Shown: positions 50,901-59,837 of the stretch, in pieces
Position numbering within the stretch: the stretch's first letter is position 1
How the letters are laid out: each line of letters starts with the position of its first letter
Source: RYN-230 sp963782185
GTDB lineage: Bacteria > Actinomycetota > Actinomycetes > Streptosporangiales > Streptosporangiaceae
Length of the DNA stretch: 64,000 nt
Direction: 5' to 3'
NCBI GenBank assembly: GCA_963782185.1
Contig: CAWAJB010000033.1
Coordinates: 6,194-70,193, forward strand
Made by a program: the position numbers and the translations under genes
Notes under the pieces: generated by a model
What the model was told of the DNA's origin: nothing
What the model saw: the letters and a program-made list of their open reading frames with translations, nothing else
The model's database searches: none

Positions 50901-52238
50901 GTGATGCCAGATCCGGAGGCCTGCCTTCGGTCGCTGACGGCCGAGGCCTTGTTGCGGGCAGAGCGGGACAGGCCTCTTTTCCCTCTGTCGCTGGGCCTGA
51001 TGGCGGTGGCGAACGCGTTCGTGATGCTCGGCCTGCTGGAGGAGCCTCAGGCCGAGACCATCTTGGCCGAGCTCCGGCTGGCGCTAGAGCGTAAAGGCTT
51101 TCGGAACGTCTGGGGAGTTACGAGCGGCGAGCTGACAGTCCGGCCGGGCGCGCACGAGTACTGGCAGTCCCGGATCGCCGGTCCTGCCGGGCTGCGTGAG
51201 GTCCCGTTGTCGGTAGCCGCCGCTGGGGTGCATTGCCGGACGTCGGTCGCTGACGTTTGCTTTGAGTGGGTGAAGCTGACCGCTTCGGGGTTGCGGCTGG
51301 GCTTCCATGCGACTGCTCCCGATCCCGGCGGGGATCTTCCTGCCCCGGATGTGCCGATGCGGCAGGCCATGTCGGAGATCTCGCTCACCGACGACACCGG
51401 CCGTCCCTATGACTGGGGTGACGTGTCAACTGGCGGGGGCCGCGCCCGTGATCGGCAAGAGTGGCATGGCGACGTGCTGGTAGCCCAGGACCCGGACAGG
51501 AAGCCTGCCTGGCTCGAGCTCTGTCCCACGGGTGCGGGAGCACTGGTGCGGGTCTCCCTGCCGCCCCCGGCCCAGGTGCCGGTGGGGGCGGCCGCCGCGC
51601 CGTGGCCGACCGCGGCGGAGTGCTACCTGGCTGCGCTTGCGCCCGTCACCAAGATTTCGATTAACGGGGCCGAGGTGGGACCGGAGGATACGGCGGAGAT
51701 CGTTGCCACCGTGGCTGACGGCCTGATGGCGGTGGGCGCGCTGCCAGTCACCAGCACCTTGCTGCGCGAGTCCCCCGCCAGCGGACCTGGCTGGCATACG
51801 CACGTGGTTCACCGGTGGGGCCGCCGCGCCCACCGGGTGGCTCACGGCCGGGGAATCGCAGACATCATGCCGGGCACTCTGGAGTTCCGGCCAGCCGAAC
51901 ATCGCGGGCTGGCGGTCCGGTTGCCGCTGGAGCACGCCACTGCGGTGATTGAAAGTGTCTCCGCCCAGGGGGAGCTGGTGAGCGTCCAGTTGTACGGCCA
52001 TCCCTGGGTGCACGGGGAATACTGGCCCATGATCACGCCCTGCTTCCAGGTGCGCGCCATCGATGACGCCGGGCACGAGCACGAGGGCATTCCTGGCAGC
52101 GGGCGAGTCTCCCCCCGCCACGAGGGCAGCCGCAGCTTCTGGTTCTGGCCGCCGGTTGACCCGGCCCGCAAGAGCCTGCAGGTGACTGTGAGCACATTGT
52201 GGGAAGCGGCCTGGGCCGAGATCGAACTGCCGCGGTGA
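50901..52238 (+). CDS. Hypothetical protein, about 445 residues
   Basis: I do not recognise a family. The frame is continuous, with normal actinomycete codon use but visibly less extreme GC than the neighbours. The N-terminal 70 residues are helical (CLRSLTAEALLRAERDRPLF, VMLGLLEEPQAETILAELRL), the rest is beta-rich with many Trp/Tyr/His residues (WPMITPCFQVRAIDDAGHEH, SFWFWPPVDPARKSLQV). There is no signal peptide and no membrane helix. CATACT is 7 bp upstream of the GTG at 50901, so a leaderless start is plausible. It sits between 16-bp direct repeats and next to a transposase remnant, so it may be mobile cargo. Confidence 0.65.
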   Translation: MMPDPEACLRSLTAEALLRAERDRPLFPLSLGLMAVANAFVMLGLLEEPQAETILAELRLALERKGFRNVWGVTSGELTVRPGAHEYWQSRIAGPAGLREVPLSVAAAGVHCRTSVADVCFEWVKLTASGLRLGFHATAPDPGGDLPAPDVPMRQAMSEISLTDDTGRPYDWGDVSTGGGRARDRQEWHGDVLVAQDPDRKPAWLELCPTGAGALVRVSLPPPAQVPVGAAAAPWPTAAECYLAALAPVTKISINGAEVGPEDTAEIVATVADGLMAVGALPVTSTLLRESPASGPGWHTHVVHRWGRRAHRVAHGRGIADIMPGTLEFRPAEHRGLAVRLPLEHATAVIESVSAQGELVSVQLYGHPWVHGEYWPMITPCFQVRAIDDAGHEHEGIPGSGRVSPRHEGSRSFWFWPPVDPARKSLQVTVSTLWEAAWAEIELPR

Positions 52239-52301
52239 CAAGCTCCAGGATCTATGAATCGGGTCCTCATTCCTCCCCATTAGGACGCCGAGTGTCTTCC
52301 T

Positions 52302-52317
52302 GTACTTCGTGACCTGA
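52302..52317 (+). repeat. 16-bp direct repeat, right copy (GTACTTCGTGACCTGA)
   Basis: Exact match of 50719-50734. See the left copy for interpretation. Confidence 0.7.
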
Positions 52318-52390
52318 CGAAGCGGGATGACCTGGCCCGATCGGGCAGGGATTGGCATGCTGGGGACAGCCGCCTAGTGATCATTAGTTT

Positions 52391-52605
52391 GTGACGACTA
52401 CTGATCTTGAGGCGGCTGCTGCCTCAACTGTAGAAGAGGCCGGGCTGGCCTGCGGGAATCTCGATGAGCTGATGGAGTGACTGGCGCCGTGTTTCGCCCG
52501 GGTGGAGCCGCGCCGCCAGGCCCGCAAGTACATCACCGGGCTGATCGGTGACCTGCCGCGCAAGAACTGCTGGGCGCTGGCCGAGCAGGCTGGGGATGCC
52601 ACCCC
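52391..52605 (+). mobile_element. IS701-like transposase remnant (N-terminal part)
   Basis: From a GTG at 52391 the frame reads about 29 codons to an in-frame TGA at 52478-52480, then continues as LAPCFARVEPRRQARKYITG and LIGDLPRKNCWALAEQAGDA. This is the characteristic N-terminus of IS701-family DDE transposases. After the GDATP the similarity stops and the DDE catalytic domain is absent. Only about a fifth of a transposase remains. It lies 91 bp before the left edge of the tandem duplication. Confidence 0.72.
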
Positions 52606-52913
52606 GGCGCCGACCAGATCTGCTCCGCGGCGGCCCTTGGAGCGGACGGCGCGCCGGGGAAGCGGAGGTCAGCCGAACCCGCCTCTCGAATTCGCGGGGC
52701 AGGACGGTGATCGTCTGCCAGAACGGATCGGGGAGGAGCTCACACGCGAGAAGCGGTCATCGCGGAGGTCGGAGGCAGCACGTCGTGCCTGGGCCGGGAG
52801 GAACGTGGATCTGCCTCCCCATAGGTAGGCCGGTCATCCCGAGGCACCAGCGAGGAATGCTTCTGCTTCTCCTGCTGCTTCTGACCGGGGCGAACCAGCG
52901 GGTCCAGCTCCGG

Positions 52914-54197
52914 CTACCGTTCGGGGATCCGGCCCCCGGATACGGCGTTCTCGAGCTGGGACGCGAACGCGGCGGCGCTTCGGGTACTCACATAGTGCGA
53001 CACCGCGTTATAGAAGCCCTCCTCGAGCTGCGGGCTCACTCCCTCGCCGTGGGCGATCGAGAGCAGCACCGGCGAGGTCCAGAAAGCCGCCGCGGAGGCC
53101 CGCTGATAGGCGGACAGCGACGAAACGTCGACGTCGCGCACAATCGGGATCGACCCTTTCGCTCGGTGAAACGCCAGTTGGGTGGAGGGCTCATCGATGT
53201 CAGAGAGGAACGCGAGCGCGTTCCTGGCGTCCTTCGCCCTAGTGGCGGCTACGAACACGTTGACCACTGCGAGGAAGCTCCCGTTGGTGCCGGGAAAGGT
53301 GGTCACGCCGAAGTCCCTGCCGTCCTTGGCGCCGTCGGCGATGAGCTCGCCGAAGGCAGAGTCGTTCATCGATTCGAACGCGCAGCCGCCGGCCGCGAGC
53401 TTCCTCGTGGCTTGATCCCAGGTGAGCCCCCTTCCCTCCGGGTCCGCATAGTCGAGCACGTCGCCGAAGCGGCTGAGCGCAGTCCGGGCTTGGTTGCCGC
53501 GCCAGTCGAAATGGTCGCCGACGACGTCCCTCCACCCGCGCGGGCCGACCGAGCTGAGCAGCGTGTTCTCGAACAGCTCGACCGTGGTGAACGGGTCTCT
53601 GGCCCCGAGGCAGAGCGGCACGGCTCCGGAAGCCCTGACCTTCTTTAGGTCGGTCAGGAACTCGCCCAGCGTGGTGTGGTTCGAGGGAGGGGCGACGCCG
53701 GCCCTGGCCAGCAGCTTCAGATTGAAGAACAGGACGTTGCTGCGATGCGCTCCCGTCGGCACCCCGTAGGGCTGTCCGTCGTACATCAGCGAGTGAAGGA
53801 TGGTGGCGTTCATCTCCGTTCGCAGGTGCTCACGCGCGAAGATCGAGGCGATGCTGCGGACCACGCCGTTGCTCGCGTAGGCCTGGAGCGATTTGCCGGC
53901 GAACGTCTGCCAGACGTCGGGCGGGTCGTTCCTCTGCAACCGCTTTGCCAGCGCGACGATCGCGTTGGAGCCGGCGCCGCCACGGATAGCGCCGTTGCTC
54001 GCGTGCACGCCAGGATTCGAGTCACGGAAGGCGGCGAACAGGACGCCGAGCGCCTTCGCCTCGGAACTGGAGGTCCACCAGGACACGACCTCGAGCCGAC
54101 TGGTCCTAATCGTGGCGCTGGTGGGCTGGTTGCCGCCGCACGCGCTGAGCGTCAGCGTGAGGGCCAAGACGGCGACGGCCGCGAGGCGGCCGTTCAC
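52914..54197 (-). CDS. Sugar ABC transporter substrate-binding lipoprotein (copy A)
   Basis: A 427-residue extracellular solute-binding protein. The signal peptide ends in a lipobox: AVLALTLTLSACGGNQPTS, Cys at about 21. The mature protein starts LEVVSWWTSSSEAKALGVLF and has PDVWQTFAGKSLQAYASNGV, LMYDGQPYGVPTGAHRSNVL and ALAFLSDIDEPSTQLAFHRA, the pattern of glucose/mannose-type binding proteins. Its GTG start overlaps the stop of the FucP gene (GTGA). No ABC permease or ATPase genes are near, so it is an orphan unless they lie outside the window. Downstream, 52771-52818 contains a GGAGGCAG/CTGCCTCC inverted repeat that may terminate the transcript. Confidence 0.87.
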   Translation of the reverse strand: MNGRLAAVAVLALTLTLSACGGNQPTSATIRTSRLEVVSWWTSSSEAKALGVLFAAFRDSNPGVHASNGAIRGGAGSNAIVALAKRLQRNDPPDVWQTFAGKSLQAYASNGVVRSIASIFAREHLRTEMNATILHSLMYDGQPYGVPTGAHRSNVLFFNLKLLARAGVAPPSNHTTLGEFLTDLKKVRASGAVPLCLGARDPFTTVELFENTLLSSVGPRGWRDVVGDHFDWRGNQARTALSRFGDVLDYADPEGRGLTWDQATRKLAAGGCAFESMNDSAFGELIADGAKDGRDFGVTTFPGTNGSFLAVVNVFVAATRAKDARNALAFLSDIDEPSTQLAFHRAKGSIPIVRDVDVSSLSAYQRASAAAFWTSPVLLSIAHGEGVSPQLEEGFYNAVSHYVSTRSAAAFASQLENAVSGGRIPER

Positions 54198-55579
54198 GGG
54201 AGTCCCCCGGCGTCTCCTGTGGCCGGCGCGGGCAGCGCCGGGCCGCCGTCGCGGGCCGCCGCGCCCGCGATCATGCTCGGACGCGCCCCCAGGTCGTACA
54301 GCGCATACAGTCCCACCACCGCGAAGCAGGCCGCAGGAACGACGAACGAGGTCGCCGGGCTCGTCGCGTCCAGGAGCTTGCCCTGCACCAATGGCATAAT
54401 CGCGCCGCCCACGATCGCCATTACGAGGCCGGCAGCCCCGAACTTCGTCGCCGGTCCGAGCCCCTCCAGAGCGACGCCGTAAATCGTCGGGAACATCAGG
54501 GACAGGCAGAAGGACAGCGCAACGACCGCGATCACCCCGGCCAGATTCGGACTCAACACCGCGAACGCGCACAACAGCACGGCGAGGAAGGCGAGCACCG
54601 CCATCACCTTGGCGGGGCGGATGTGACCGATGACCCAGGTCATCAGGAACCGCGACCCGAGGAAGACCAGCAGGCTGAACTGCAGGTAGATTGCGCCCTT
54701 CTGGAGGCTCCCGCCCAGGGCCTGACCCACGTACAGGATCAGGTAGGTCCAGGTGCACACCTGCGCCCCCACGTTCGCGAATTGGGCGACGACGCCGAAG
54801 CGGTAGCGCCTGCGCCGCCAGAGGACACGGAATAGGCCTCTTGTGCCCCCCGGGTGTGGGCCGACGTCGGGGAACTCCTCGACGATCGGCGGCACCTTGT
54901 TGACTGCGATGGCGACCGCGATCGCGAGCAGGACCAGGGCGAGGCCCAGATAGGGCCCCATCACTGCCCCGAGCTCACCCGCCCGGATCGTGTGCAGCTG
55001 GGCCGGGCTCAGCGACGAGACGTCGACCGGGTCGGAGAGGTGGGGCAGGATCAGCGTCGCGGCCAGCAGCACGCCGATGTTCGTGCCCACCGGATTGAAC
55101 GCCTGGGCGAGGTTCAGCCGGCGCGTCGCCGTGGCTGGCGGGCCGAGCGACATAACGAACGGGTTGGCCGACGTTTCCAGCAGCGAGCAGCCTGCCGCCA
55201 GCGTGAACAAGGCGGCGAGGAACGCCCCATAGGCCATGATCTTGCTCGCCGGGTAGAAGAGGAACGCCCCCAGTGCCGCGAGCAGAAGCCCGGTGAGAAT
55301 GCCCGCCTTATAGCCGAAGCGCTGGTTGATGAACGCCGCCGGCAGCGCGAGCAGGAAGTAGGCGCCGAAGTACGCGAGCTGTACGAGCGAGGCTTCGAAC
55401 GTGCTCATCTCGAAGATGCGCTTGAATCCAGCCACCATCGGCGTGGTCATGTCCGCCGCGACGCCCCAGGCGGTGAAGCAGCAGGCGAGGGCGATGAACA
55501 GCACCATCATGTGCTTGCCGATCAGGGGCCGGCTCTGCGCGGGGTGCTCGGCAGCGGAACTCGCGGCTGCTGTGCTCAC
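54194..55579 (-). CDS. FucP-type MFS sugar permease (copy A)
   Basis: A 461-residue major facilitator with twelve hydrophobic segments, closest to L-fucose/proton symporters. Signatures are MMVLFIALACCFTAWGVAAD, FGAYFLLALPAAFINQRFGYKAG, TLAAGCSLLETSANPFVMSL and LNLAQAFNPVGTNIGVLL. In FucP these ALLETAANPYV and AQSFNPLG motifs line the sugar site. AGGGGAG precedes the GTG at 55579. The following gene is the sugar-binding lipoprotein, and a PfkB kinase lies upstream, so a monosaccharide uptake-and-phosphorylation module is likely; the sugar may be fucose-like or another. Confidence 0.9.
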   Translation of the reverse strand: MSTAAASSAAEHPAQSRPLIGKHMMVLFIALACCFTAWGVAADMTTPMVAGFKRIFEMSTFEASLVQLAYFGAYFLLALPAAFINQRFGYKAGILTGLLLAALGAFLFYPASKIMAYGAFLAALFTLAAGCSLLETSANPFVMSLGPPATATRRLNLAQAFNPVGTNIGVLLAATLILPHLSDPVDVSSLSPAQLHTIRAGELGAVMGPYLGLALVLLAIAVAIAVNKVPPIVEEFPDVGPHPGGTRGLFRVLWRRRRYRFGVVAQFANVGAQVCTWTYLILYVGQALGGSLQKGAIYLQFSLLVFLGSRFLMTWVIGHIRPAKVMAVLAFLAVLLCAFAVLSPNLAGVIAVVALSFCLSLMFPTIYGVALEGLGPATKFGAAGLVMAIVGGAIMPLVQGKLLDATSPATSFVVPAACFAVVGLYALYDLGARPSMIAGAAARDGGPALPAPATGDAGGLP

Positions 55580-55830
55580 GGATCTCCCCTCGGGTGGATC
55601 CCGGCGCCGGCGATGCCTTCGAAGGTGCGCCCGCCGTCTGGTGGCACCGGGCCGGACTCCATGCCGCCGCCCTGTCCGACCTCGACGCGCTCCGCGAGTC
55701 TCATCTGACGGGCGGCGGTGTTCCAGCGGCGCTCGCGGGCAGCGCCGGATCCCCATCCGCACACCGTGCAGCCATGCTGGAACGCCGAGCGGGCGAACTC
55801 CAGCGCTAACCGATGTGACTCAGAGCTCAT
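55576..55830 (-). CDS. Small protein overlapping the fucP start (copy A)
   Basis: An 84-residue frame with actinomycete-like codon use, ending in a TGA that overlaps the fucP GTG (GTGA). It contains FARSAFQHGCTVCGWGSGAA (a CxxC) and ends RTFEGIAGAGIHPRGDP. I do not recognise it. TACGAT lies 7 bp upstream of the ATG on the minus strand, so a leaderless transcript may begin here and run through fucP and the binding protein. It may be a leader peptide or a small metal-binding protein, or the 3' end of a lost gene. Confidence 0.45.
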   Translation of the reverse strand: MSSESHRLALEFARSAFQHGCTVCGWGSGAARERRWNTAARQMRLAERVEVGQGGGMESGPVPPDGGRTFEGIAGAGIHPRGDP

Positions 55831-56257
55831 CACGACAATCGTACCTGTCGGGCACGTACTCGCCCAGACCCTCCTTCCAGTGCGCGGTGGCCGGCGCGAG
55901 CCCAGCGCGGCCGAACCCGTCAGGCGCCGGAGCGAAGTGTCCGGGATGGCAGTTAGGTCGAACAGTTCGAGCCACTGCTCAGGCGTAGCTACCTATCCGG
56001 CGAGCATTGAGGACGACAGCCGGATCCGGCCTGAAAGTGGTAGTACAGACCCTCCTCCGGTGTTCCGGTGGCCCGGGGAGTCCGCAGGACGCCTCGGTGG
56101 CGCCGCGCCGGGCCTGGCGCTGGAGGGCCCGGTCTTCAGGCCCGTGCGGCCCCGCCTGGCGCGGTCCAGGACCCGGTAGAGGTGCCGGAATACGGCAGAA
56201 ACGGGCCGTGTAGCCCAGAACTCTGCTCTGAGCTGGGGACTGTGACCTTGGTCAGGC
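55831..56257. other. 427-bp gap in copy A without a recognisable gene
   Basis: Contains the presumed promoter of the operon at 55830 (TACGAT at 55843-55838 on the minus strand). Two patches (around 55870 and 56048) share CAGACCCTCCT-type sequence and may be degenerate repeats. Open frames here lack any family motif. The identical stretch recurs in copy B at 61471-61897. Confidence 0.4.
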
Positions 56258-56515
56258 ATGAGCCGGCACGGGTTGCGCGGTCGCCTGAGCGGGGTGATCG
56301 ACTGGACACTGGCCTCCAACGGTACGCGCTCAGTGGATCAGGGACACATGCGCTGGAACCTCGCGATCAACTACGGCATCGAAGCTTGCGACGAATTCCT
56401 CGCGCGCTATGTGCGAGAATCGTCCGCGTCGCATCTCAGGCACGTGGCCCGGCTGCGAGAGCTGCGTCGACCTCTGCTCGAGTCGGCGGGTCGGCACCCG
56501 GCCGGGAGCATGTGA
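56258..56515 (+). pseudogene. C-terminal fragment of an aminoglycoside phosphotransferase-like kinase (copy A)
   Basis: The frame contains GRLSGVIDWTLASNGTRSVD followed by MRWNLAINYGIEACDEFLARY. GVIDW is the Mg-binding Asp motif (DFG-equivalent) of APH-type kinases; the N-terminal ATP lobe and the HGDxxxxN motif are missing. Its 3' end overlaps the pfkB gene on the opposite strand by 80 bp. It looks like a leftover of a former gene. Confidence 0.6.
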
Positions 56516-57374
56516 TCGCGGCTATCAGAGCCGCTGCATCGACGATGCTGCCGAGCGTCGCCTCGTCGATCGCCGCCAGCGCCTCGCGGCGCGCGCCGCC
56601 GACCAGGTCGGCACGGTGCAGCCCGTCGAGCAGACCGGCGGTGAAGGAGTCACCCGCGCCGACCGTGTCCACGAGATCGATCGGCACCGCGCCTCGGCGC
56701 AGCTCCAGGCCCGCGGAGACGGCGTAGAGGCCTGAGCCACCGCGGGTCACGACGACCAGAGCGGGCCCCGAGGCGAGCCAGCTCTGCGCGACGTCCTCGT
56801 CGCGCCGGTCGGGGTAGAGCCAGCGAACGTCGTCGTCGCTGGCCTTGACGACATCGGACAGTGCGACGAGACGCTCGACGTCCGGTCGGACCCGCACCGC
56901 GTCGCCGAGCAGCTCGGGCCGGATGTTGGGGTCGTATGAGACGGTCACCCGACCCCGCTCGTGCTCCCGCTCCACAAGGTCGACGACGTTCGCTTTGCCG
57001 GGCGGGAGGACCGTCGCCAACGAACCGGTGTGCAGACAGCGTGTCTCAATCGGGAGGGGCGCCAGCTCCTCCACATCCCAGTCGATCCGGAAGTCGTAGG
57101 ACGCGATCCCCGCGGCGAGGGCCGCGATCGCCAGGCTGGTCTTCGCGTCCTCATCAGCGCCTCCGTCAACCCGGACGCCGCTGGCTTCAAGGCGCGCCAA
57201 GATCATCTCTCCGAAGGCATCCCGCCCCAGACGCGTCTTGAGCGTCACGGCGACGCCCAGCCGCGCCAGACCAAGCGCGACGTTTGCCGGGCTGCCACCC
57301 GGATGTGCGGAAAATGTCCGATCGCCGCGCTGCCCGACCAGATCTACGAGCGTCTCTCCAACGACAACGAACAT
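56436..57374 (-). CDS. PfkB family carbohydrate kinase (copy A)
   Basis: A 312-residue ribokinase-fold sugar kinase. N-terminal MFVVVGETLVDLVGQRGD, substrate region HPGGSPANVALGLARLGV, and the C-terminal signature DLVDTVGAGDSFTAGLLDGL with the catalytic Asp (about 250). It resembles bacterial fructokinases. With the FucP-type permease it would trap an incoming sugar as a phosphate. It is transcribed in the same direction as fucP but is separated by the APH fragment and gap. Copy B is identical by eye. Confidence 0.92.
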   Translation of the reverse strand: MFVVVGETLVDLVGQRGDRTFSAHPGGSPANVALGLARLGVAVTLKTRLGRDAFGEMILARLEASGVRVDGGADEDAKTSLAIAALAAGIASYDFRIDWDVEELAPLPIETRCLHTGSLATVLPPGKANVVDLVEREHERGRVTVSYDPNIRPELLGDAVRVRPDVERLVALSDVVKASDDDVRWLYPDRRDEDVAQSWLASGPALVVVTRGGSGLYAVSAGLELRRGAVPIDLVDTVGAGDSFTAGLLDGLHRADLVGGARREALAAIDEATLGSIVDAAALIAAITCSRPGADPPTRAEVDAALAAGPRA

Positions 57375-57524
57375 CCCTTCACCTCACTTGACGAGGTCGC
57401 CGGACTCCCCCGCGTGCCGCCGCACGGGACGAGCCCGGGCGGGGCCACGCTCGCGCATCATAATGTCGCTCCTCACCGTCCGGCAACGAGATTCAGCGGT
57501 GGACCCGGCGGGTAAGGAGGGGCC

Positions 57525-57827
57525 ATGAGCGATCAGGACCGCCCGCTCTTCCTCGTAGTCACGATCAAGCCCCGACTGGACCGGCTCGAGAAAGCCGAGG
57601 CGCAGCTGCAGTCGATGCGTCGGAAGACCCTCACCGAGCCGGGGTGCATCTTCATGCACCTTGTGCAGCCTCAGGACGACCCGGATACCTGGGTGATGCT
57701 CGAGATGTTCCGCTCTCGCGCGGCCTGGGACGAGCACATGCGCCAGCCCTACAACACCGAGGGAAACATCATCCTCGAGGATCTGCTGCGCGAGCCCTCA
57801 GACCTGCGCCTGTTCGACGAGAAGTAG
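57525..57827 (+). CDS. Antibiotic biosynthesis monooxygenase (ABM) domain protein (copy A)
   Basis: A 100-residue dimeric ferredoxin-like fold protein. FLVVTIKPRLDRLEKAEAQL, RRKTLTEPGCIFMHLVQPQD and MLEMFRSRAAWDEHMRQPYN are the family's strands and helices, as in YgiN quinol monooxygenases and related enzymes without cofactor. AAGGAGGGGCC is a strong ribosome site. It is divergent from pfkB and 77 bp upstream of the broken FucP-like gene; in sugar operons such proteins sometimes serve as mutarotase-like or regulatory accessories. Confidence 0.88.
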   Translation: MSDQDRPLFLVVTIKPRLDRLEKAEAQLQSMRRKTLTEPGCIFMHLVQPQDDPDTWVMLEMFRSRAAWDEHMRQPYNTEGNIILEDLLREPSDLRLFDEK

Positions 57828-57903
57828 GGTCCGACGCGGCGGGCCGGCGCATCAACCCGGGCCAATGCTGCCGACCCCGGTGAGCCTGGAGGGGAGGTCC
57901 CGG

Positions 57904-58330
57904 ATGGGAGAGACCGTGGCGCAGACGCAACCGCAGGACGAGCGTCCACATGACAAGGCCAGGTTGTCTGTCGAGGCCTCACGGTCCCGTTCATTCTGCT
58001 CGCCGTCTGCTTCGCCGTGTGGGGATCGGCCGCCCACCTCACCGACGTGATGGTCGCGGTGTTCAGGCACATCTTCGTCGTCTCGAACGCGCGGTCGGCA
58101 CTGCTCCAGACCGCGTACTACGGCGCGCACTTCACGCTCGCGATCCCCGCGTCCTTCATCAACAGGCGGTTCGGCTACAAGACCGGCGTGCTGCCCGGGC
58201 TGGGAGTGGCCGCGGTCGGCGGACTGCTTTTCTTCCCGGCGAGTAAGCTGCTCGCGTTCACGCCCCTCCCCGGCTCCCTCTTCGTGCGGCAGCCGGGCTG
58301 TCGATCCTAGCGGTGGTTGTTAACTCGTGA
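57904..58330 (+). pseudogene. Broken second FucP-like permease gene (copy A)
   Basis: Starts with a plausible ATG at 57904 (GGAGGGGAGG upstream) and about 25 codons, then needs a frame change near 57978 to read LTVPFILLAVCFAVWGSAAH, TAYYGAHFTLAIPASFINRR and FGYKTGVLPGLGVAAVGGLL. Another shift near 58285 gives AAAGLSILA, the point before the ALLETAANP motif, where similarity ends at about 58316. So only the first three or four helices of a FucP-like protein remain, with two frameshifts. It is related to, but distinct from, the intact fucP in the unit. Confidence 0.8.
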
Positions 58331-58554
58331 TGTAGAGGGGCAGGACGGTGATCGTCTGCCAGAACGGATCGGGGAGGAGCTCACACGCGAGAAGCGGTCA
58401 TCGCGGAGGTCGGAGGCAGCACGTCGTGCCTGGGCCGGGAGGAACGTGGATCTGCCTCCCCATAGGTAGGCCGGTCATCCCGAGGCACCAGCGAGGAATG
58501 CTTCTGCTTCTCCTGCTGCTTCTGACCGGGGCGAACCAGCGGGTCCAGCTCCGG

Positions 58555-59837
58555 CTACCGTTCGGGGATCCGGCCCCCGGATACGGCGTTCTCGAGCTGG
58601 GACGCGAACGCGGCGGCGCTTCGGGTACTCACATAGTGCGACACCGCGTTATAGAAGCCCTCCTCGAGCTGCGGGCTCACCTCCTCGCCGTGGGCGATCG
58701 AGAGCAGCACCGGCGAGGTCCAGAAAGCCGCCGCGGAGGCCCGCTGATAGGCGGACAGCGACGAAACGTTGACGTCGCGCACAATCGGGATCGACCCTTT
58801 CGCTCGGTGAAACGCCAGTTGGGTGGAGGGCTCATCGATGTCAGAGAGGAACGCGAGCGCGTTCCTGGCGTCCTTCGCCCTAGTGGCGGCTACGAACACG
58901 TCGACCACTGCGAGGAAGCTCCCGTTGGTGCCGGGAAAGGTGGTCACGCCGAAGTCCCTGCCGTCCTTGGCGCCGTCGGCGATGAGCTCGCCGAAGGCAG
59001 AGTCGTTCATCGATTCGAACGCGCAGCCGCCGGCCGCGAGCTTCCTCGTGGCTTGATCCCAGGTGAGCCCCCTTCCCTCCGGGTCCGCATAGTCGAGCAC
59101 GTCGCCGAAGCGGCTGAGCGCAGTCCGGGCTTGGTTGCCGCGCCAGTCGAAATGGTCGCCGACGACGTCCCTCCACCCGCGCGGGCCGACCGAGCTGAGC
59201 AGCGTGTTCTCGAACAGCTCGACCGTGGTGAACGGGTCTCTGGCCCCGAGGCAGAGCGGCACGGCTCCGGAAGCCCTGACCTTCTTTAGGTCGGTCAGGA
59301 ACTCGCCCAGCGTGGTGTGGTTCGAGGGAGGGGCGACGCCGGCCTGGCCAGCAGCTTCAGATTGAAGAACAGGACGTTGCTGCGATGCGCTCCCGTCGGC
59401 ACCCCGTAGGGCTGTCCGTCGTACATCAGCGAGTGAAGGATGGTGGCGTTCATCTCCGTTCGCAGGTGCTCACGCGCGAAGATCGAGGCGATGCTGCGGA
59501 CCACGCCGTTGCTCGCGTAGGCCTGGAGCGATTTGCCGGCGAACGTCTGCCAGACGTCGGGCGGGTCGTTCCTCTGCAACCGCTTTGCCAGCGCGACGAT
59601 CGCGTTGGAGCCCGCGCCGCCACGGATAGCGCCGTTGCTCGCGTGCACGCCAGGATTCGAGTCACGGAAGGCGGCGAACAGGACGCCGAGCGCCTTCGCC
59701 TCGGAACTGGAGGTCCACCAGGACACGACCTCGAGCCGACTGGTCCTAATCGTGGCGCTGGTGGGCTGGTTGCCGCCGCACGCGCTGAGCGTCAGCGTGA
59801 GGGCCAAGACGGCGACGGCCGCGAGGCGGCCGTTCAC
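58555..59837 (-). pseudogene. Sugar-binding lipoprotein, frameshifted (copy B)
   Basis: Same gene as 52914-54197 but one C is missing in a CCC run at about 59341-59344 (codon near 165), which changes the frame and ends translation early. Upstream the signal peptide and first 165 residues are intact; downstream the remaining 260 residues are readable in the shifted frame with three amino-acid differences from copy A (Gly to Glu, Asp to Asn, Asn to Asp). Either copy B has lost function or this is a homopolymer sequencing error. Confidence 0.85.

Larger units (their letters stand above)
52696..58336 (+). repeat. 5.64-kb tandem duplication, copy A
   Basis: Starts with GGGGCAGG, which occurs again exactly where copy B starts (58337) and right after copy B ends (63977). 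Length 5641 bp. Copies A and B differ by at least nine single-base substitutions and one 1-bp deletion, spread over the unit. See findings for the list. Confidence 0.97.

Noticed and set aside
52914..54758. 614-codon fusion reading through the fucP region into the binding protein
   Set aside because: The first part is antisense-like sequence inside the fucP gene; the GTG at 54197 is followed by a signal peptide and lipobox.
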